In this document: piece by piece, positions 16,522-24,903 of the stretch
Numbering within the stretch: position 1 is the first letter of the stretch
How the letters are laid out: every line of letters begins with the position of its first letter
Assembly: GCA_964632005.1 (NCBI GenBank)
Contig: CAZWAP010000012.1
Coordinates: 1 to 60,175 of the forward strand
Length of the DNA: 60,175 nucleotides
Reading direction: 5' to 3'
From: CAZWAP01 sp964632005
GTDB taxonomy: Bacteria > Planctomycetota > Phycisphaerae > Sedimentisphaerales > Anaerobacaceae
Made by a program: the position numbers and the translations under genes
Notes under the pieces: model-generated
What the model was told of the DNA's origin: nothing
Databases searched by the model: none
What the model saw: only the letters and a program-made list of their open reading frames with translations

Positions 16522-18579
16522 ATGTCGGAATTAGGACACTTCGCTCTGCTGCTCGGGCTTTTCTTGAGCGGTTATGCCGTTTTGATCGACCTTGTGGGGT
16601 CGTGGCGGCAGGACATCGGGTTTGTGAGGAGTGGCCGGAACGCGACGGTAGGGTGCTTTGCGTGCCTGAGCGTGGCGATGCTTGTACTGTGGGTGGTGCT
16701 GGTACGAAGCGACTTTGGGGTGACTTACGTAGCCGAGCATAGCTCGCGGAGCTTGCCGCTTGCATACAAGATAAGCGCCCTGTGGGCCGGTGCTGCAGGC
16801 TCACTGCTTTTGTGGTTGTGGATACAGGTCGGCTTCGTCGTTGTGGCATATGGCAGGTGTGGGGGGGTCGGGCGATACTTCTTGGCGGATGCCCGGGCCC
16901 TGGCGAACTTTGTGAATGCATTTTTCTTTGCCATCCTGATTTTCGACAGGAATCCTTTCGAACTTTCGGCCGTAGTTCCGCGGGACGGCTCCGGTCTCAA
17001 TCCGCTTCTGCAGCACCCGGCGATGGTGCTGCATCCACCGATCTTGTTCGTGGGGTACGCGGGTTTTTTGATCCCGTTTGCGTGGGCCTTTGGGTGGCTC
17101 AAGCTGGGCCCTGCCGGGTGCGATGTTCCGCTGTTGTCTAAGGCACGGCGGTGGACTCTGGTGGCGTGGCTGTTTCTAACGGCGGGGATAGCGTTAGGTG
17201 CGTGGTGGGCCTACGAGGAGCTTGGCTGGGGCGGTTACTGGGCGTGGGACCCCGTGGAGAACGCGTCGCTGCTGCCGTGGTTGGTAAGCACGGCTCTGGT
17301 GCACTGCTTCAGGACTTACAGACCTCGCAGCTCGATTGCCGGCTGGATTATAGTGTTGAGTAGTCTGACGTTCAGCCTGTGCGTGTTCGGGAGGTTTTTG
17401 ACCAAGTACGGGCTGGTCTCGAGCGTACATTCGTTTGCCGAGCCGGGCCTGGGCATATTGTACATCGTGCTGCTGATCAGCGTGTGGCTTGTTGGAGCGG
17501 GATTGATTGTGCGCAACCGCGTGCGCAAGAGGAAGCGTGGCGTCGAGGAAGCTGCCGGCGTCAATAAGTTCATCCTGTTGAACAACTGGCTGCTGATTTT
17601 GCTGATGTTGGTGATATTCGTGGGGACTCTGTTTCCGTTTTTGAGCGGGGTCTTTCTGAAGATCGCAAGGGTTATATCCGGCGGGGCCGTGCATGCGGGG
17701 CACGTTATTTCGCTGGCGCCTGAATTCTTCACCAAGGTCACTGCTCCGGGCGGGCTGTTGCTACTGTTGCTGCTGGGTCTTTGCCCCCATTTAGTGGGCC
17801 AGGGTTTGAAGAGGCACTGGCGGTCGCTGCTGGCCCTGGCGGCGGTGATGGGGGCTGCAGGGGCGTGGCTGGTGAGTTGTTCGCTGGATAGGCCTGTTCC
17901 GGGCGGGGTCTTGGGGGCCTTAGGATGGGCGGGGCAATGGCTGCTGAGCGGGTCGCCTGCGATACCGTGCCTGGTTTTCTGCGGGCTTATCGTCGTTAAC
18001 GTGGTCGCCGACCTGGTTCAGTACGAAAGGCGGCGATCGGCCGGCAAGAGGTCGGGGCGAGGAGGGCCGCGGAATCTTCGCTGGTACGGCTCACGTATTG
18101 TCCATCTTGGAGTAGCACTGGTCTTTATTGGTATTGCCGGGTCAGGGGGCTACGATACGGAGAAGACGGTTGCACTGCGGCCGAGGGAAAAGACCAACAT
18201 CACAAGGTATGAACTGACGTTTGAAGATCTTATGGCCGAACACGGACCTAATTTCACGGCTGTAACGGCCGTTATGTCGGTTCGAAGCGGCGGCAGGATG
18301 ATCGCGACACTCAAGCCGGCCAGGGCATATTACAGCCCGGGCGGAAAAATCATCAGCGAAGTCGACGTCAGAAGGACTCTGGCCGGCGATCTGTATCTGG
18401 CGCTGACGGATGTTGACCAGGCAGGGGGCCTGATAAATTTGCACATAATGGTCAAGCCGCTGATAAACTGGATCTGGGTAGGCGTCTGTGTGATGATACT
18501 GGGCGTGGCGATGTTGCTGATCTGGCCCTACCGGCTGAGAATAAGGTCGCGTGGGGATGACAGGGAGGAGTGGCGATGA
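16522..18579 (+). CDS. ccmF: CcmF cytochrome c heme lyase
   Basis: The 685-residue integral membrane protein has about 14-15 hydrophobic segments and the CcmF WWD heme-handling motif WWAYEELGWGGYWAWDPVEN (about residues 230-249). Other family blocks are NPFELSA, HPPILFVGYAGFLIPFAWA and SSVHSFAEPGLG. CcmF attaches heme from CcmE to apocytochrome CxxCH sites at the outer face of the inner membrane. The C-terminal periplasmic part (RPREKTNITRYELTFEDL) is conserved. Its stop overlaps the start of a small membrane peptide (ATGA). About 195 bases separate it from ccmE. Confidence 0.96.
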   Translation: MSELGHFALLLGLFLSGYAVLIDLVGSWRQDIGFVRSGRNATVGCFACLSVAMLVLWVVLVRSDFGVTYVAEHSSRSLPLAYKISALWAGAAGSLLLWLWIQVGFVVVAYGRCGGVGRYFLADARALANFVNAFFFAILIFDRNPFELSAVVPRDGSGLNPLLQHPAMVLHPPILFVGYAGFLIPFAWAFGWLKLGPAGCDVPLLSKARRWTLVAWLFLTAGIALGAWWAYEELGWGGYWAWDPVENASLLPWLVSTALVHCFRTYRPRSSIAGWIIVLSSLTFSLCVFGRFLTKYGLVSSVHSFAEPGLGILYIVLLISVWLVGAGLIVRNRVRKRKRGVEEAAGVNKFILLNNWLLILLMLVIFVGTLFPFLSGVFLKIARVISGGAVHAGHVISLAPEFFTKVTAPGGLLLLLLLGLCPHLVGQGLKRHWRSLLALAAVMGAAGAWLVSCSLDRPVPGGVLGALGWAGQWLLSGSPAIPCLVFCGLIVVNVVADLVQYERRRSAGKRSGRGGPRNLRWYGSRIVHLGVALVFIGIAGSGGYDTEKTVALRPREKTNITRYELTFEDLMAEHGPNFTAVTAVMSVRSGGRMIATLKPARAYYSPGGKIISEVDVRRTLAGDLYLALTDVDQAGGLINLHIMVKPLINWIWVGVCVMILGVAMLLIWPYRLRIRSRGDDREEWR

Positions 18580-18674
18580 GCTATCTGAAGTGGGTCCTTC
18601 TGGCGGTTTGCGTGTTGTTTGTCGTATCGCCGCTACTGTCGAGGAAATCCGACGGCTCGGAGAGTAAGGGGTAA
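18576..18674 (+). CDS. 32-residue single-pass membrane peptide in the ccm operon
   Basis: The frame starts at an ATG overlapping the ccmF stop by four bases (ATGA) and stops four bases before the next GTG start. The peptide begins MSYLKWVLLAVCVLF, one hydrophobic helix, and ends in a short polar tail (SRKSDGSESKG). GGGAGG lies just before. Tight translational coupling on both sides argues that it is real. It could be a small subunit that steadies CcmF, by analogy with CcmD for CcmC. I know of no named family. Confidence 0.6.
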   Translation: MSYLKWVLLAVCVLFVVSPLLSRKSDGSESKG

Positions 18675-18678
18675 TGCG

Positions 18679-19668
18679 GTGAGATATTCGTTGTGGATGA
18701 TCTGTGTGCCGATTTGGTTTGGCCTGGCGTGCCCGGCGGGCGTTGCGACCGAGACGGATTCGGCCGGCACAAGAGAAGTCAGTCTTGTTCTGGATGTGAC
18801 AAATGGGACGCAAGGCGGTGCTCCTGTGGAGGCAGATCCGGTTTTCGTTGACATATTTAAGGACAAGAGGCTCTTAAGAACTATAGAGGGTACGGTGGGG
18901 GCGGACGGGAAGGTGGTCTTTGAAGCCTTGCCGGCGGGTCCAGGGGTTTTCGCGGTGCCGCGGGTGCGACACCAGGAGATGATGTTTAGCGGCCGGGTCG
19001 TTGCGCTGCGAGCTGGTGAGGAACAAATCACGGCCGGGGTTCGGGTCTTCGACGTATGCTTTGATACATCGAAGCTGTCGGTTCGTGCTCATCACATAAT
19101 AATAAAGGCCCAGCCCAAGATGCTTGCGTTTGAAGAGTACGTGATGGTGGTGAACTCGTCCGATATGGCCGTTAGCTCAGAGCGGAGGGACAATCAGGGT
19201 AGGCCGATCATCCTGGAGATGTTGCTTCCTGAAGGTTTCAAGAATCTCCGGACGGCTAGCTCCTTCGAGGAGGACGCGGTCGTAGCGACGCAAAATGGAT
19301 TCTACGATACGATGGCTATACCGCCTGGTGAATACGAATTCAGGGTTTCGTACAGTCTGGACATTCCTTCTGAGAGGTTGAATATCGTGAGGAGATTTAC
19401 CCTGCCGACGTCGAGCGTAGTGGTTTTCGGGGAGCTGGGTCAGGCGCGGATCGAAGGGCTGGGGGCGCCCGAGCGTGCCACGAGCCCGAGCGGTATGGAG
19501 GTCGAATACTACAGGCGGACCGGTCTTGCCGCCGGTGACGAATTGGCCTTTGAGATTACGGGGTTCAGGGTGGGCAGCTCGGGCGTGACAGGCTGGATTG
19601 TTCTGGCGGTCGTTTTCGGGGCGCTTTTGCTTGTGGCCCTTGCAAGGCTCTTGCGGGAGAAGAGTTAG
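18679..19668 (+). CDS. secreted, C-terminally anchored protein of the ccm operon (unknown function)
   Basis: The 329-residue product has a signal peptide (about 1-24, ending in a small-residue site), beta-rich Ig-like or carboxypeptidase-regulatory-like regions (GTVGADGKVVFEALPAG resembles such a domain), and a C-terminal membrane helix (about 305-323) followed by a basic tail. It would sit in the periplasm, anchored by the C-terminus. There is no CxxC or LRCxxC motif, so it is not CcmH or CcmG. The GTG start is set by AAGGGG about six bases before it and by the signal peptide. Its place between ccmF and ccmA suggests a lineage-specific helper in cytochrome c assembly, an inference. Confidence 0.75.
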   Translation: MRYSLWMICVPIWFGLACPAGVATETDSAGTREVSLVLDVTNGTQGGAPVEADPVFVDIFKDKRLLRTIEGTVGADGKVVFEALPAGPGVFAVPRVRHQEMMFSGRVVALRAGEEQITAGVRVFDVCFDTSKLSVRAHHIIIKAQPKMLAFEEYVMVVNSSDMAVSSERRDNQGRPIILEMLLPEGFKNLRTASSFEEDAVVATQNGFYDTMAIPPGEYEFRVSYSLDIPSERLNIVRRFTLPTSSVVVFGELGQARIEGLGAPERATSPSGMEVEYYRRTGLAAGDELAFEITGFRVGSSGVTGWIVLAVVFGALLLVALARLLREKS

Positions 19669-19709
19669 CGGCAGAGATCTTTTTTTCTTTCCTCCAGGTC
19701 TCAGGAGCG

Positions 19710-20453
19710 ATGAACAGGGAAGGACAGGCCGAGAATACGGAACAAGCTGCTATCGAGGTTTGCTCGGTCAGCAAGGCTTTTGGGCCCAGGTTGGTGCTCA
19801 GGGGCGTCAGGCTCGTGGTGAGGCGATCGGAGGGGGTCTGTCTGTGTGGCGTCAACGGTGCGGGCAAGAGCACGCTGCTGCGGATAATAGCAGGTTTATT
19901 GTGTCCTGATACGGGCACCGTCAGGCTCAACGGACATGATGTGCGGGCCGAGGCGGCAAAAACCAAGCCGCAACTTGGGGTGATTGGCCATAAGAGCATG
20001 GTATATCCCGAGCTGACGGTCTGGGAGAATCTTTCGTTCTTCGCCAGGCTGTACGGGGTAAGTGACAGGGCGGCGCGGGTCACGGGATTTCTGGAGAAGT
20101 TGGGGCTGGCCCGGTACCGGTACGATAAAGCGGGGGTTCTGTCTCGCGGGCTGCTGCAGCGCCTGGCGATAGCCAGGGCATTGGTGCACGGGCCGCGGGT
20201 CCTGTTGGCGGACGAACCTTTTACGGGTCTGGACTTGGAGGCTTGCAGGTATCTTGTCAGCGTTTTTACGGATTTCAGGAATGAGGGCGGTGCAATCGTG
20301 ATGACCACGCACGATATAAGCGTGGGCCTGGAATGCTGCGACCGGGTGGCGGTTCTCGATAGCCGGGCAGTCATCTTTGACTCGACCACCGACAAAATAG
20401 ACAAGTCCGCTTTTCTGATGGATTACCTTTCTTACGCAAGGAGCAGTGATTGA
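19710..20453 (+). CDS. ccmA: CcmA heme-export ABC ATPase
   Basis: This 247-residue ATP-binding subunit works with CcmB, CcmC and CcmD to release holo-CcmE. Walker A is GVNGAGKST (about residues 47-55), Walker B is VLLADEPF, and the H-loop is TTHD. The signature loop is LSRGLLQRL where most ABC proteins have LSGGQ; CcmA proteins from several lineages show this form. It overlaps ccmB by four bases. The early residues are polar and variable, so the exact start is moderately sure. Confidence 0.93.
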   Translation: MNREGQAENTEQAAIEVCSVSKAFGPRLVLRGVRLVVRRSEGVCLCGVNGAGKSTLLRIIAGLLCPDTGTVRLNGHDVRAEAAKTKPQLGVIGHKSMVYPELTVWENLSFFARLYGVSDRAARVTGFLEKLGLARYRYDKAGVLSRGLLQRLAIARALVHGPRVLLADEPFTGLDLEACRYLVSVFTDFRNEGGAIVMTTHDISVGLECCDRVAVLDSRAVIFDSTTDKIDKSAFLMDYLSYARSSD

Positions 20454-21154
20454 ATTATTTCTGGCTTAGTTTGAAAGCGATCTTTTTCAAGGACATTGTG
20501 ATCGAGCTGCGGGCGAAGCGGGTTTTGCCGACGATGGTAGTGCTCGGGATGCTCGTGGTCTGGATACTCTGGCTGGCGGCCGAGGCCACGGGTGGTAGCT
20601 CGGCGGTAATAGGGCCGGCGGCGTTGTGGGTAGCGCTGTTATTCTCCGGTCTGCTGGCCCAGGAAAGGTCTTTCAGGAGCGAACAACAGCAGGATTGCAT
20701 CTTCGGCCTGCTGCTGGCGCCGGTGGACGTGGGGACGATTTTCCTGGCGAAATTGGCCGTAAATGTGGTGATGTTGTGCGTTTTCGAGGTTATCGTCGTG
20801 CCGATGGTGCTGTTGTTTTTCAGGCTGGACCCGTCGGGCAGGTGGTCGGATGTGATTGTGGTGCTGGTGCTGGGCAACATCGGGATCTCGAGCATAGGGA
20901 CGTTGTTCAGTGCGATTGTGCAGTTTGGCAGCGCCGTATTCAGCATAGTAGTGCTTGTGGTATTGCTGCCGATGATGATACCGGCTACGTTTGCACTACT
21001 TGTGCTTTTCGGGGCGCTGCCGGAACAGGTAGTCGGCTCCGGTGTACTGGCGTTCGTCGGAAATTTCAAGGCGGCGGTCGGGTATATGGTGGCCTTCGAC
21101 GCCATCTTCACGGTCGTCTGCTGGATGCTGTTCGGGTTCGTGGTGCAGGAATAG
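20450..21154 (+). CDS. ccmB: CcmB heme-export permease subunit
   Basis: The 234-residue protein has six hydrophobic segments and the CcmB pattern. It begins LKAIFFKDIVIELRAKR; then LLFSGLLAQERSFRSEQQQD and a long GLLLAPVD segment follow. It is the membrane partner of CcmA. The start is TTG at 20450, overlapping the ccmA stop by four bases, with AAGGAG about seven bases upstream. That supports coupled translation. Ccm ATPase subunits need all partners, and ccmC and ccmD follow directly. Confidence 0.93.
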   Translation: MNYFWLSLKAIFFKDIVIELRAKRVLPTMVVLGMLVVWILWLAAEATGGSSAVIGPAALWVALLFSGLLAQERSFRSEQQQDCIFGLLLAPVDVGTIFLAKLAVNVVMLCVFEVIVVPMVLLFFRLDPSGRWSDVIVVLVLGNIGISSIGTLFSAIVQFGSAVFSIVVLVVLLPMMIPATFALLVLFGALPEQVVGSGVLAFVGNFKAAVGYMVAFDAIFTVVCWMLFGFVVQE

Positions 21155-21164
21155 GAGAGACGAT

Positions 21165-21815
21165 ATGCGGCGTTTTCTGTATGCGCTGGCGCTTGCGGTG
21201 ATATTGGGCTCGACGTGGCTGGCACTTACGCTCGGCGAGGTGACACCGGACCAGAGTGGCCTGACGGTCGAAAAGAATATCGTATACTTTCACGTTCCCA
21301 GCGCGGTTTGCACGGCGTTGTGCTTCGGGGTCCTGCTTGTTGCCGGTATCAGCTATCTGGCAACCGGCGCGGCGAAGTGGGACTATCTGGGTGCGGCCTC
21401 GGCGGAGGTCGCGCTGGTCTTCGCGACGGTGCTGAATGTTACCGGTTCGATCTTCGCACGGCCTTACTGGAACACGTGGTGGACTCCAAGCCCACGGCTG
21501 GTGAGCTCGGCCATGCTGTGGTTTCTGTGTGCAGCTTACCTTATACTTCGAGGGAACATTGAGGATGCGAGGCGTCGGGCGCGTATTTGTGCGGTCTTCG
21601 GGATAATCGCCTTTCTGGATGTGCCGATGGTTTTTCTGGCCGCCCGGATGACGCGGGATATTCATATATCAAACGTCCGGTTCGAAACGCCCTGGCAGGT
21701 GGTATCGTTGGGCCTGAGTATCCTGGGCATTGTATTGCTGGCAGGGCTGCTTATTGACTTGAAGGTGGGGATACTAAAGTGCAGAACAAGACTCGAAAGC
21801 GAACTGGGCCATTAG
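21165..21815 (+). CDS. ccmC: CcmC heme-handling protein with altered WWD motif
   Basis: The 216-residue protein has six membrane segments. CcmC loads heme on CcmE using two His and a Trp-rich periplasmic loop. Both His are present, in YFHVPSAV (about residue 44) and in RDIHISNVRF (about residue 165). The WWD loop, normally WGTWWxWDxRLTS, reads YWNTWWTPSPRLVSSAM, so the WxWD part has become WTPS. A true ATG with GGAGAGACG in front gives the start; the frame is open further upstream inside ccmB. This gene lies 10 bases after ccmB. Confidence 0.92.
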   Translation: MRRFLYALALAVILGSTWLALTLGEVTPDQSGLTVEKNIVYFHVPSAVCTALCFGVLLVAGISYLATGAAKWDYLGAASAEVALVFATVLNVTGSIFARPYWNTWWTPSPRLVSSAMLWFLCAAYLILRGNIEDARRRARICAVFGIIAFLDVPMVFLAARMTRDIHISNVRFETPWQVVSLGLSILGIVLLAGLLIDLKVGILKCRTRLESELGH

Positions 21816-21828
21816 TGGAGGCTACCAT

Positions 21829-21960
21829 ATGTTTTACCTTTGTCTTGCAGCGTCAGCTGTCTGGATAGTGTATTTTGGATACCTGTTTCTTCTGGATCGG
21901 CAGGTACGAGATATTCGCAGGAGACTGGAGGCGCGGGCCAGAGATACATCCGGGCAGTAG
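21829..21960 (+). CDS. ccmD: CcmD-like small membrane protein
   Basis: The 43-residue peptide begins MFYLCLAASAVWIVYFGYLF and then has a basic amphipathic tail (DRQVRDIRRRLEAR). This is the CcmD layout: one helix, then a charged stretch. CcmD helps release holo-CcmE from CcmC. It lies 13 bases after ccmC, with GTGGAGG about nine bases before the ATG. It is too short for usual gene finders but well supported by position and pattern. Confidence 0.8.
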   Translation: MFYLCLAASAVWIVYFGYLFLLDRQVRDIRRRLEARARDTSGQ

Positions 21961-22216
21961 CTGGGGGTGGGATGGTTTGGCGGCGTGGGGGTCGCGGTTG
22001 GAGATTCGACTTTGAGGGCGCCGAAGAACTCCGGCGGTACTTTGAACGGGCCGGCAATCACCATATATCCTGGGGCTGCGGGTAGCGGGCGGGCAAACCG
22101 GATGCTACTGGATAGTGAGCGGGGTATATCTGACCAGGTGCCGGCCGGGGCAGAGACAGATAGTACGACCCGGAGGGTGTCGGGGCGAGCGTTATTGACC
22201 GGCTCTGAAGTACGAT

Positions 22217-23098
22217 ATGTTTGAGATGGGCACAAAGACAAAGGGCGTATTGGCCATCTTCGGGGCCAGCTTTATGTGGGCCCTGGAACCGATATTCGCA
22301 AAGTTAGCCTACCGCGGCTCGGACTTTCTTCAGACCTCGGCCATCCTGGCGATCAGCGTGGCGGCGATCGCTTTTGTGTACGTTCTCGTGACGAACAAGG
22401 CGGATTTCAGGGTGAACCGAAAGCAGTTCTCTGTTCTGGTGTATATAGCCCTGGCCGGGACGGTATTCGCGGACCTCTTGTATCTCTTTGCGCTGGGGAA
22501 AATCCCGGTGATCAATGCCGTTTTGATCGCCCATCTGCAGCCGATTTTCGTGGTGCTGATGGGGTACTTCGTTTTGAGAGAGGATAAGCTCGGGTCGTAT
22601 GATTATCTGGGCGTGGCTGTTATGATAGCGGCCGGGCTGCTGGTTACGACCAAGACGTGGGCCAATTTTGCAGCGATGCGGTTTGGAACCACCGGCGACC
22701 TTATCGTTCTTCTGGCGGTGGTGGCCTGGTCAACGACCGGTATCGCGATGAGAAAATATCTCCGCGAGCTGAATGCAGGGGTGATCACTTTCTACAGGTT
22801 CTCCATGGCAGCGGTGGTTCTGGTAGGGTACGTCTCATCTACCGGCGGGCTGGTACTCTCGAACGTGTACCAGGTGCTGGTAGGCATGGTGGCCGGGGTC
22901 GGCATGATACTATACTACGAAAGCTTGAAGCGGATAAAGGCGGCCCAGGTTTCGGCGTTGGAGCTGTCAACGCTCTTTTTCGCGACGGTGCTGGGTTTCC
23001 TGGTGCTGGGGGAATCCGCTACCATTATGCAGATATTGGGTATGGTGTTTATGTTTGTTGGGGTGTATTTTCTCTCGGGCAAAGCTGGGCAAGAGTGA
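22217..23098 (+). CDS. EamA/DMT-superfamily transporter
   Basis: The 293-residue protein has ten hydrophobic segments in two EamA repeats. Typical features are the start GVLAIFGASFMWALEPIFAK, the first-repeat end QPIFVVLMGYFVLRE, and the second-repeat end ELSTLFFATVLGFLVLGE. DMT proteins export or import small metabolites; the substrate is not predictable here. Either the ATG at 22217 or the one at 22226 could be used. About 256 bases without a gene separate it from ccmD, and the acetyltransferase starts 22 bases after its stop, so the two may be an operon. Confidence 0.9.
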   Translation: MFEMGTKTKGVLAIFGASFMWALEPIFAKLAYRGSDFLQTSAILAISVAAIAFVYVLVTNKADFRVNRKQFSVLVYIALAGTVFADLLYLFALGKIPVINAVLIAHLQPIFVVLMGYFVLREDKLGSYDYLGVAVMIAAGLLVTTKTWANFAAMRFGTTGDLIVLLAVVAWSTTGIAMRKYLRELNAGVITFYRFSMAAVVLVGYVSSTGGLVLSNVYQVLVGMVAGVGMILYYESLKRIKAAQVSALELSTLFFATVLGFLVLGESATIMQILGMVFMFVGVYFLSGKAGQE

Positions 23099-23120
23099 GC
23101 AAAGACAGGATGCAGGGACG

Positions 23121-23585
23121 ATGCGGGAAAGTATAACGATTCGGCCGGCCGAACCGCGGGACATTGAGACGATCACGCAGTTCAACGTGGCGATGGCCCG
23201 CGAGACGGAGGACAAGAGGCTTTCGGTGCCGGTAGTGGCCAGGGGTGTGCAGTCGCTGCTGGACAATCCCAAGTATGGCTTCTATGTGGTTGCGGAGGTG
23301 GAGGGTCGAGTGGTAGGGTCTTTGATGGTAACTTATGAATGGAGCGATTGGCGGTGCGGGCTGTTCTGGTGGATTCAAAGCGTGTACGTCAGGCCGGACT
23401 TCCGCAGGCGAGGCGTTTTCAGGAGGCTGTACGAGTTTCTGAAGCAGCTGGCCTCGAAGGACCCTCTGGTTTGTGGATTTCGCCTTTATTTCGAAGGCTC
23501 GAACGATACGGCCCAGAGCGCTTACGCCAAGCTGGGTATGACCAGGACCAGTTACGGTATCTTTGAGCAGCATCTGCGGCGGTAG
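23121..23585 (+). CDS. GNAT-family N-acetyltransferase
   Basis: The 154-residue protein shows the GNAT fold. The first strand is ITIRPAEPRDIETI, the acetyl-CoA loop is VRPDFRRRGVFRRL (R/QxxGxG/A type, here RRRGVF), and the C-terminal helix is NDTAQSAYAKLGM followed by a strand. The last Gly of the loop is replaced by Phe-Arg, an allowed variant. The start is ATG 23121 with AGGGACG before it. The substrate is unknown. It follows a DMT transporter and converges with lexA. Confidence 0.88.
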   Translation: MRESITIRPAEPRDIETITQFNVAMARETEDKRLSVPVVARGVQSLLDNPKYGFYVVAEVEGRVVGSLMVTYEWSDWRCGLFWWIQSVYVRPDFRRRGVFRRLYEFLKQLASKDPLVCGFRLYFEGSNDTAQSAYAKLGMTRTSYGIFEQHLRR

Positions 23586-23669
23586 GGGGGCTTTTATCCG
23601 CCGGCCAAAGCGCTGCAGTGAAAGTTGCGGGCAGATAAATCGATCGACCGGACCGGGCGTGGGGGTTGT

Positions 23670-24338
23670 TTAGAGCTTGCGGAGCAATCCGACGACGACG
23701 GCTTCGATACGGCAGTTCGAGGAGAAAATGGGCTCGTATTCGCTGTTGGCGGGCTCCAGGCGTACGCGGGCCTTCTCTTTGTAGAACTTCTTGAGTGTTG
23801 CATTTCCGTCGTCGAGCAGCGCGACGACGAGTTGACCGTTCTCGGCGGTGCGGCACCGTCGGCAAATGACATAATCGCCGGGTTGGATACCCGCTTCGAT
23901 CATGCTCTCGCCCCTCACCTGGAGGGCGAAGGTCTCGTCATCGATGCCGAAACAGGACTCGAGGGACAGGTACTCGATGTTTTCGACTGCCTCGATCGGC
24001 TGACCTGCTGCAACGAGGCCGGCCAGCGGGATGGACCGGGCCTGGGCGTGCGGCGTGGTGGGATGGCAGCGGTCCTGGATTCGGCTAAGCAGTTCTTGCG
24101 CTTCGGGAGTGAGTTTTAAAGAGCGTGCCCTGCCCGGATGGGCGTACAGCAGGCGCTTTCTTCGGGCCTCTGCGATATGTTCGTACACGGTGCTTCGGCT
24201 TATGCCTAATTCTCTGGCGAGCTCGGCTATGGTTGGGCAGTAGCCTCGTTGGTTCTGAGAAGAGGCTACGAGTTTCAATAATTGCAATTGACGGGGCGTT
24301 GGGTGATTTGTGGTTCTCGGATTTGCCGGTATGTGCAT
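23670..24338 (-). CDS. lexA: LexA repressor (SOS regulator)
   Basis: The 222-residue protein has an N-terminal winged helix (TPRQLQLLKLVASSQNQRG; ELARELGISRSTVYEHI) and a C-terminal S24 self-cleavage domain. The Ala-Gly cleavage bond is in LVAAGQP, the catalytic Ser in VRGESMIEAG and the Lys in ATLKKFY. RecA-stimulated self-cleavage derepresses DNA-repair genes. The ATG at 24338 has GAAGGAA eight bases before it; the frame is open for another 330 bases upstream. No LexA box of a known type is recognised around it. It converges with the acetyltransferase gene. Confidence 0.94.
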   Translation of the reverse strand: MHIPANPRTTNHPTPRQLQLLKLVASSQNQRGYCPTIAELARELGISRSTVYEHIAEARRKRLLYAHPGRARSLKLTPEAQELLSRIQDRCHPTTPHAQARSIPLAGLVAAGQPIEAVENIEYLSLESCFGIDDETFALQVRGESMIEAGIQPGDYVICRRCRTAENGQLVVALLDDGNATLKKFYKEKARVRLEPANSEYEPIFSSNCRIEAVVVGLLRKL

Positions 24339-24597
24339 TGTTGGGTTCCTTCGTGGCGGAGTCTGGCGTGGGTTGCGGGGCGTTTTGGGCGGGCAGTCCA
24401 CCGAGCCGGCTTGCCAGCCTGGCCAATAGATTTGCCAGCTCGCCCGACAGCGAGCGGGAATTCCACCCGGCGCCAGGCCAGTAGCTGACGAAGTCGCCGC
24501 CCGGGCCGAACTTGCAGACAGGGATGTGTTGAGAGTCGGTTCGGGTCTGGCTTGATTCCATATTGGCGGTCCAGCTGAGAGGTTTGTTGGTGTCCAT
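24085..24597 (-). CDS. possible small protein overlapping the lexA start
   Basis: An open frame begins at ATG 24597 and has coding-like third positions (mostly C or G) through about 24350; the predicted text includes FGPGGDFVSYWPGAGW and SGELANLLARLASRLGG. It then runs 254 bases into lexA in another frame, which is too long for a natural overlap. Either the true stop is hidden by an indel near 24340-24390, or the frame is accidental. No ribosome site precedes 24597; ATG 24561 is an alternative. No family recognised. Confidence 0.3.
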   Translation of the reverse strand: MDTNKPLSWTANMESSQTRTDSQHIPVCKFGPGGDFVSYWPGAGWNSRSLSGELANLLARLASRLGGLPAQNAPQPTPDSATKEPNNAHTGKSENHKSPNAPSIAIIETRSLFSEPTRLLPNHSRARQRIRHKPKHRVRTYRRGPKKAPAVRPSGQGTLFKTHSRSARTA

Positions 24598-24903
24598 AGG
24601 CAGATGTATCGGCAAGTGGCCCGGAGAAACCCAAACAAAAACCGAACAAAAAATCGCCTGGTGGGCACTTTTTCCGGCCTGTTTGGTCGGCCACTGCTGG
24701 CAGGTGCGATAATATGGGACGCGGCGCCGTTGCCGTTTTAGTGCGGCGCGGTTCTGCTGTGCGGGTGGAGGGTCGATTTTCGTTGCGATTGGGGCGTGTA
24801 TGGTGTATGATCTGCGGGGTTGGGTTTTTGGGAGCGACTCCGCCGTGAGAACGCCTTTTCTCAGGACCTTTTTGTAAGTTTCCGTGCTTGGAGGTTGCAG
24901 ACG
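24598..24903. other. divergent intergenic region upstream of the PQQ protein gene
   Basis: The region holds the promoter at 24783 for the rightward gene. The frame of the rightward gene is open from 24820, before its chosen start, but that part lacks a ribosome site and a signal-peptide start. A leftward promoter for lexA was not recognised with confidence. Confidence 0.4.
24783..24811 (+). promoter_or_regulatory. putative promoter of the PQQ-propeller gene
   Basis: TTGCGA (24783-24788), 17 bases, then TATGAT (24806-24811). The ATG at 24904 follows about 92 bases after the -10 box. Confidence 0.55.
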
